Of a DNA stretch of 12,891 nucleotides, positions 8,180-12,891 are shown one piece after another. The notes beneath the pieces are model-generated. The model was not told where the DNA came from. It saw only the letters and a list, made by a program, of their open reading frames with translations, and searched no databases. The DNA lies in NCBI GenBank assembly GCA_015499995.1, contig JADNRV010000796.1, positions 1 to 12,891 on the forward strand, in the 5' to 3' direction. Source of the stretch: Flammula alnicola. Lineage: Eukaryota; Basidiomycota; Agaricomycetes; Agaricales; Strophariaceae. The translations under genes were made by a program, and so were the position numbers. Every line of letters starts with the position of its first letter. Positions within the stretch are counted from its first letter, which is position 1.

Positions 8180-8391
8180 CTGGAGCTTGTGGAGGCCCAA
8201 GGCTGAAACGAACGTTGAACTCAAGAACAGCTCAGTCAAGCGGAAGAACCGTGATCGGCGCTCGGGATTGAGAACTTCACGGTCGACGAACGTGTACAGG
8301 CGAGGGTAAAATGATGGGTAATCACTGGGCTGGGGTCAGGAAGGAAGTAACAGAAAAAGACAGCGGAACACACAGGTTATAATAGATGTGT
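8180..8391 (-). pseudogene. Noc4-like (nucleolar complex protein 4, CBF/Noc domain) fragment
   Basis: Noc4 partners Nop14 in the SSU processome for 40S subunit assembly in the nucleolus. Splicing a 49-nt intron (8373-8325, GTGTGT to GCCCAG) joins YYN|LDYPSFYPRLYTFVDRE. That exon continues RRSRFFRLTELFLSST to 8180, closely resembling the central CBF/Noc domain as I recall it. After LSST the expected helices (a LASFxKRLARL-type stretch) are replaced by FVSALGLHKLQ, then a weak donor GTCTAA. The N-terminal and C-terminal parts of Noc4 are not visible nearby, so this is an internal fragment of about 55 residues wedged after the truncated SQS1. The identification is by motif memory only. Confidence 0.45.
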
Positions 8392-8647
8392 TGGCGGTAG
8401 TATCCTCTCCTCCCTGAAGAGTAATTGTATCGGCAGTCGAGAGCGAAATCGGGCTCTGCATATTCGTCGTTCTACAGAGCAAAAAATAATTGTGAACAAT
8501 AGGAGGGTTTGTATATGAATAGGACCCACTGGCAGGGCTGAAGCCTTCCAAGTCCTCGAAAGTACCATTGCGGATGGAGCGGAAGAGTGCATTCCTTTGC
8601 TTCCCGTCCCTTCCCGTCAAAACGTCTTCATTCTCATCCAACATGTC

Positions 8648-8702
8648 CTAGAATAGCGTGAGGATGAGCACCTAGACATGGACCAGGAAATGAATGACCA
8701 AC
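8648..8702 (-). other. SQS1 intron 3
   Basis: 55 nt, GTTGGT to TTCTAG, phase 0. The join gives EDFIQEIQ|DMLDENEDV, the arrangement expected for the family. Confidence 0.7.
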
Positions 8703-10132
8703 CTGAATTTCTTGGATGAAGTCTTCGTCCTCCTCAGCCCAAGTCATATTTCGCTGCAGGAAATCGGCCCTATCTTCGTCGCTGTCGTCGTCCACATGTC
8801 CTCCATCGAGGTACACATCATCCATCGTCACATGTTTGCCAGCCTCGGCGCCCAAAAGGCCTCCTACGAAGTTCCGCATCGCGGCCAGATCCAACGCATC
8901 AACCTCCATCCCATGCGCATCATCTACATCTTCCTTATCCTTCGCCTCTCCTTCACCCGTATCCTGCCCAGCCGTCTCTCTGCCCTTGCCCTTGTCGCTC
9001 CATCCCAAAAATTCTTGCACCCCTTCCTCGACTTCATCCACCTGCTGCACGTCGTCATCGTCCGTATCACCCCACTCCAGATCTGAATCACCCCTCCTCC
9101 GCTCGCTGCGTCTCGGGTCCTGTCGATGCAACTGCGCCTCCTCGCGCATCGCACCAAAGGCACCGAAGGACGATTTCAAACCTTTCTTGCCCACCAGACC
9201 GCGCTTCCTCTTCCAAGCTTTCGCTTGGCGGGGCGTAGAGACGGGCGGAACGCGCAGTCACGCTGTCGATTTTCCCGGCGTGACAGGGGCCTTTGTGGTC
9301 GTAGATTGAGAAAAGGAGAAAGAGAGGGATGAGAAGGAAGGGGGGTCAGGGATAGGCGGAATACTGGAAAGTGGGTGTTGGGAGGATGATCCTGACGCTA
9401 TTGGGAGTGCAGCTGCACTAACGTAGGGCGAAAAACGTGAACTGTCGGGGCCGTTGCTCGGAGCGCTTTCTTTCGATTTCACTGGTGCGTCCTCGCCGTT
9501 GTGGGACGATGCTTTCCTGGGATGAGGTGCGACATAGACAATGATATCGTCTTCGTCATCGTCCCTGAGGGCAGAAGGAAGGAGGTCCTGTGTAGGAGCC
9601 ATTTCTGTTGGTACGGGAGCCGGTTCATGGTCGACGCAGAATAATTGCTCCTCTGGTTTGTCAACGACAGCAGCTTCGGAAGGCTGAGGTACAGCGGAAG
9701 GTTCTTGCGTAGCAAATATAGCAGATTGCTCTGTAGATGGAACTGACATTGCAACGTCTTCCGAGTTATCTGGCTCGTCGGCAGCCGACAATGTTTCATC
9801 CATCATTTTGGCCAGATCATCAACGTCGTCTGGAATAGACGCTGTTGGGTCCGTCACCAGTTGTTGAGCGTTACAAGTAGGTATAGGATCAACATAGAAT
9901 CCAGTAAACGTGATAGTTGTAATTTCCCCTAGTTTGCTTCTCAGTACTGTCGTTGTTGTCTTCGTCGTGGCGGAGGAATCGAAAAGTTTGTCGACCTCAT
10001 TGAAATCAACTTCTTCGATTTCTTCTCCGTCCTCTTCGTCTTCCAAGTCGGACTCCATACGAGGAATGTTACCGCTGCTGAAAACGCGAGAAACCTGATC
10101 GGCAGTGGAGAGATGGCTCTGTTCCGTGTCAT

Positions 10133-10184
10133 CTAGGAGGACATCAATGCTGTATTTTTGCCAGACAAAAAATGAACCACTTAC
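10133..10184 (-). other. SQS1 intron 2
   Basis: 52 nt, GTAAGT to CTCCTAG. The join gives EELIKPGVEDV|DDTEQSHLSTADQ in phase 1. Confidence 0.75.
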
Positions 10185-10580
10185 CGACATCCTCCACTCC
10201 CGGTTTGATGAGTTCCTCTTCGTCTTGGAACAACGCCTTTGTGAGAACAGAAGGCATGAATACGATAGGTCGAAGTAATGGTCTCTCTTGGTAAAAAAGA
10301 CCTGACAGCGTTCCGGGCCTTGCTTGGGCTCCTCCTCCGCCACGACCTCTTGGAGATGCGCCAATGCCATAGTCGTCCCGCCTGGCCGACGTAAAAGAGT
10401 CTTGGCCTCGTCCACGGCCGTGAGGTGATTCATATCCACGTCCACGGGGCGAATCGCAGCCACCGCGCCCTCGCCCCCGATTGGGAGTAGCCGCTCCAGA
10501 ATTCGGGCCAGAGAACAGTCCTCCTCCACGGCCGCCTCGACCCCTACCCTGCGAGTTATTATTTTCTCCAGTTGGATGTG

Positions 10581-10635
10581 CTGCAAACGCGATGAAATTC
10601 TGTGCTTAAACTTCCCATCCGAGGCATTTACGCAC
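10581..10635 (-). other. SQS1 intron 1
   Basis: 55 nt, GTGCGT to TTTGCAG. It joins ...QIFAD to a second RG-rich exon in phase 1. Confidence 0.75.
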
Positions 10636-10816
10636 CATCAGCAAAGATTTGTACGCTGAAATCCAACTCGCCTTCGATGAAACTGGATCTTGGCATATCT
10701 TGTCCGTTTCCACGACCGCCCCGATATCCTCCTCTACCACCGCGACCTTTGCCGCCCGTACCTCTGTCGCCACGACCTCCGCGAAACCCTCGGCCTCAAT
10801 CATTTCCTCTCGCCAT

Positions 10817-11097
10817 TGTCAAAGCACGATCCAAGAAGTCGCAAGTGTATTCCTATTAGGCAGCGGCTGCCTCAAAAGTAGGCAGTGCCAACATGTGCGA
10901 TATAAGAGATCGTTGATGTGGATTTATGTGGATTTATGTAAACGGGAAAATCGCAGTGATGACAGAAAGACAGTGCCAGTGCTTAACCTTGTATTTGCTT
11001 CTGTGACTTCTGCCAAACAACTGCATCATGCGACGCGAAACGTGGTCGTGCTCAACTTGAAGTTACTTACCATCGTACACACTCTTAGTCTGCGACA
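10817..11097. promoter_or_regulatory. Divergent promoter between SQS1 and USE1
   Basis: 281 bp separate the two start codons, so both genes must be driven from here. No clear TATA box is placed for either. It includes the 10-bp-period duplication at 10916-10939 and one copy of AAGCACGAT at 10822-10830, just upstream of the SQS1 start. Confidence 0.5.
10916..10939. repeat. 10-bp-period tandem duplication (GTGGATTTAT x2.4)
   Basis: A 24-bp stretch repeating with period 10, in the shared SQS1/USE1 promoter. Confidence 0.8.
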
Positions 11098-11250
11098 ATG
11101 GACTACGAGACCACACCGCAACACGACGAGATTCATTTGGTACGACTTGTACGAAGAATGGAGAAATCCGTCGCAAATAAAGCCGAATGGACACCGAGTT
11201 TAGCTCAACCCACGGAGGAAATCTGGCTGAGGGCGCAGAAGGTGTTGCAG

Positions 11251-11302
11251 GTGATTCTCATGACAATTATTATATGTATGGTTAACTAACCTATGTGATG
11301 AG
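11251..11302 (+). other. USE1 intron 1
   Basis: 52 nt, donor GTGATT, CTAAC branch site, acceptor GATGAG. Using the next AG (11309) would shift the frame to an early stop, so 11302 is chosen. Confidence 0.6.
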
Positions 11303-12100
11303 CTCATAGAATATACACGGAAGTTGATGAAGAATGTTGAGGTAGTTGACCTCGACCCGTCACCGTACGCTCCTAGACCGCTCTGAACATATTCTCGTCT
11401 TGACATTTTCTATAGGAAACGAATACACTAGCTGAATGATATAAAAATGAAACTGGATCTCTTTGGCATGTTTCTCAAAGACGTAGAAGAGGTGCATATC
11501 GCTAGCAATTCAAAACATGACACTTGCTGATAATTTCTCAAGTCGTCGAAACCCAAACCTAAAAGACCAGCGCCAATCCTCCCTACTCTTCCAATACCAG
11601 AACCCCCACGGACACAGATCAACGCTTCTTCATCTGGCGAGGTCTTACACCAATCTCGAGACGGAACATCCAGTCCTCCTCCATATTCAGAGCCCACTTC
11701 GAAACCTTCTTCTCCTAAAGTCTCAACTCAGGGCTTATTCATATCACCCCCGGACGCAGACGAGATATCGCCTACCCTCCTCACATCTACACTGCCCTCC
11801 CTTCTCCCATCAAACCCTGCCGAAACCGCCGCAGCGTCCGCATACTCGCGGTCATTCGGTTCCACACCAACGGCACGTAAACTGACCGGAGCCCACACAT
11901 CCACCGCACTGCAAGAAGAGCTCTCATCCCAGCTAGAGGTCATGGCGCAGCAGCTGAAGCGCACCACGCTGCATTTCTCGAATTCGCTGGAGAAAGACGA
12001 GGTGGTCGTCGAGGACGCTGGGCTGAAGTTGGAGGGCAATTATGATGTGATGCTGAAGGAACGTTTGCGGCTGAGAGATCATCGCGGAGTAGGAGCACGA

Positions 12101-12120
12101 CGTGCTTGATCGTGCTTGAT
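12101..12120 (+). repeat. Exact 10-bp tandem duplication CGTGCTTGAT x2 inside USE1
   Basis: Two perfect copies between the SNARE motif and the membrane anchor. The first copy contributes the TGA at 12107-12109. Confidence 0.85.
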
Positions 12121-12187
12121 TATGGGCATTGTACTGCTGGTAGTGGTGGTGTTTATGCTCATGGTCTCGGTCATTAGGTTTTCTTAA

Positions 12188-12891
12188 GTACATTGGCTTT
12201 CTTGCTATCATTATCACTCTTTTACACGGATTTTTGTTTACTATTATTGGAGTTTCGCCATATAGCATTCAGCTCCTCCTCCTCCTCAAATCGTCTCCTG
12301 TACTGCCTTTTGGGAGATTTAATTCGTTGGCAATTGCATTTCGAAATGTGTGCAAGTGGAGAGGAGCAGCGGAAGCGCGGCACCGGAAGGCCCGGCGTCA
12401 AGCTGATTAGATAATTCCGGCTCCTGTTCGCAAGTCTCTCCAAACTTAACTCCTGACTGTCATGCAGCTTCAACAAAGTTACTGATCTTTTCTCGTTCAT
12501 TGAAGGTAAGCATGGTTCTTAGAGCATTATATGACGAACTACTACTCAAGTTTATCCGGAAAAATGCAGAGGTTCGAACCGTGAAATGGGGGCCTCGCGC
12601 AGACGCTCCGGATGGCAAGCTCAGGTCGCATAGATTTCTTTGATATCTATCTTGTAAGTATTGTCTTTATGAGTTTATATATCAACGCCGTTGGGTACAT
12701 CTCTCGTAGATAACGACGGTGCAGGTACCTTTAAGATCGGTTAACCATAATACCGAATAAATTTCTGCCTTCAAATTTAAATGTAACGTTTTTGTAAATG
12801 GATCACCTTAGGCTTTCTCCCTCTTCCCAATCGTTCCGTTTCGAGATATTGGTCTTCAAGGTCCGGTGTCGATTATACTGATACGCTAGCG
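12188..12891. other. 3' flank of USE1, nothing identified
   Basis: It should hold the USE1 3' UTR. There is a short CTC run near 12271 and a GGTTCGAACC palindrome near 12575. No protein-like frame, splice pattern or RNA gene could be supported. Confidence 0.4.

Larger units (their letters stand above)
8336..10816 (-). pseudogene. SQS1: SQS1-type RGG / G-patch splicing factor, two nonsense codons, R3H and G-patch end missing
   Basis: SQS1 (Pfa1) proteins use a C-terminal G-patch to activate the DEAH helicase Prp43 in spliceosome disassembly and ribosome biogenesis. Exons are 10816-10636, 10580-10185, 10132-8703 and 8647 onward; introns of 55, 52 and 55 nt have canonical ends and phases agree throughout. 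Blocks in order: RGG-rich start, SSFIEGELDFSVQIFAD, more RG repeats, YQERPLLRPIVFMPSVLTKA, STADQVSRVFSSGNIP, FTGFYVDP, DIIVYVAPHPR, STPRQAKAWKRKRG, EDPRR-type QDPRRSERRRGDSDLEWGDT, MTWAEEDEDFIQEIQ, and DMLDENEDVLTGRDGKQRNA. TGA stops at 10798-10796 (codon 7) and 9260-9258 interrupt an otherwise open frame. Homology is lost near 8530, before the R3H and G-patch domains; the frame then runs to a TGA at 8338-8336. Confidence 0.8.
11098..12187 (+). pseudogene. USE1: USE1-like ER Qc-SNARE, interrupted by two stop codons
   Basis: Use1 is the SNARE that, with Ufe1, Sec20 and Sec22 and the Dsl1 tether, fuses Golgi-derived COPI vesicles with the ER. Exons are 11098-11250, 11303-11364, 11416-11491 and 11543 onward; introns are 52, 51 and 51 nt and phases agree. 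Blocks: MDYETTPQHDEIHLVRLVRR, EYTRKLMKNVEVVDLDPSP, NDIKMKLDLFGMFLKDVEE, a Ser/Pro linker, then the SNARE motif ALQEELSSQLEVMAQQLKR / TTLHFSNSLEKDEVVVED, whose LEKD Asp is the likely zero-layer residue. The tail anchor LIMGIVLLVVVVFMLMVSVI with RFS and TAA (12185-12187) is in the same frame. A TAG at 11429-11431 and a TGA at 12107-12109 interrupt; the second lies in a 10-bp tandem duplication just before the anchor. As written, no anchored protein can be made. Confidence 0.8.

Noticed and set aside
8716..9309. 197-codon plus-strand open frame, Ser/Pro rich
   Set aside because: Antisense of the acidic Asp/Glu/Ser stretch of SQS1 exon 3; Ser-rich composition is the expected mirror of GAT/GAC/GAG codons.
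11517..11885. Plus-strand frame starting MTLADNFSSRRNPN
   Set aside because: It starts inside USE1 intron 3 and overlaps exon 4 in the wrong frame; the SNARE motif is read in the other frame.
12565..12600. GGTTCGAACC, which resembles a tRNA T-arm / B box
   Set aside because: On neither strand do the flanks form a T-stem, acceptor stem or A box at the right distance; the match is a palindrome only.
1..12891. A reassigned stop code to explain the in-frame stops
   Set aside because: All three stop codons occur inside frames and also at natural-looking gene ends, and frameshifts are present too, so decay or sequence error explains the data better.
1..12891. CRISPR arrays, bacterial operons or a defence system
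   Set aside because: No spaced repeats of the right kind; introns and gene content are fungal.

Overview
The window looks like an Agaricomycete-type basidiomycete (mushroom-forming fungus). The genes are cut by short introns of about 50-60 nt with GTAAGT/GTGCGT-type donors; one intron has a perfect TACTAAC branch point. The recognisable products are ordinary fungal housekeeping proteins with the low-complexity Ser/Pro, RGG and acidic tracts typical of this group. All identifications are from recalled family motifs, not from a database search.

Layout, left to right. 1-2497 (minus) is a long, badly frameshifted locus resembling the cytokinesis regulator Byr4/Bfa1; its 3' end lies outside the window. 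2498-2889 is its upstream flank, with two telomere-type TTAGGG repeats. 2890-4865 is bounded by imperfect inverted repeats rich in CTCGCG/CTCACG motifs and is most simply a degenerate DNA transposon of about 2 kb. It carries a five-exon gene remnant (minus) and an acidic coding remnant (plus). 4866-5670 is gene-free and holds a hAT-like terminus with a GC-rich hairpin and a perfect 15-bp-stem hairpin. 5671-6531 (plus) is a conserved fungal protein of unknown function with frameshifts. 7153-8117 (minus) is an unrecognised acidic protein with two in-frame stops. 8180-8391 (minus) is an exon-intron-exon fragment resembling Noc4. 8336-10816 (minus) is an SQS1-type RGG/G-patch splicing factor that lacks its R3H and G-patch end. 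It shares a 281-bp divergent promoter with USE1 (11098-12187, plus), an ER Qc-SNARE. 12188-12891 holds nothing I can identify.

The main message is decay. Every locus I recognise is interrupted, but by different lesions. The Byr4-like gene has many one-base frame changes. SQS1 and USE1 have intact frames and splice phases but premature stop codons. SQS1 is also cut off and followed by a piece of a different gene. Every premature stop I found could come from CGA, CAG or CAA by one coding-strand C-to-T change. Four exact tandem duplications, all with a 10-bp period, lie in the window, one of them inside USE1 just before the membrane anchor. Two readings remain open: a duplicated segment decaying under cytosine deamination plus small indels, or an unpolished long-read assembly. 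The uneven distribution of lesion types, the 10-bp duplications and the SQS1/Noc4 junction favour real decay, but reads or a second assembly would be needed to decide.

The genes do not form a pathway: septation control, splicing, ribosome biogenesis and ER membrane fusion are simply neighbours, as is usual in fungal chromosomes.
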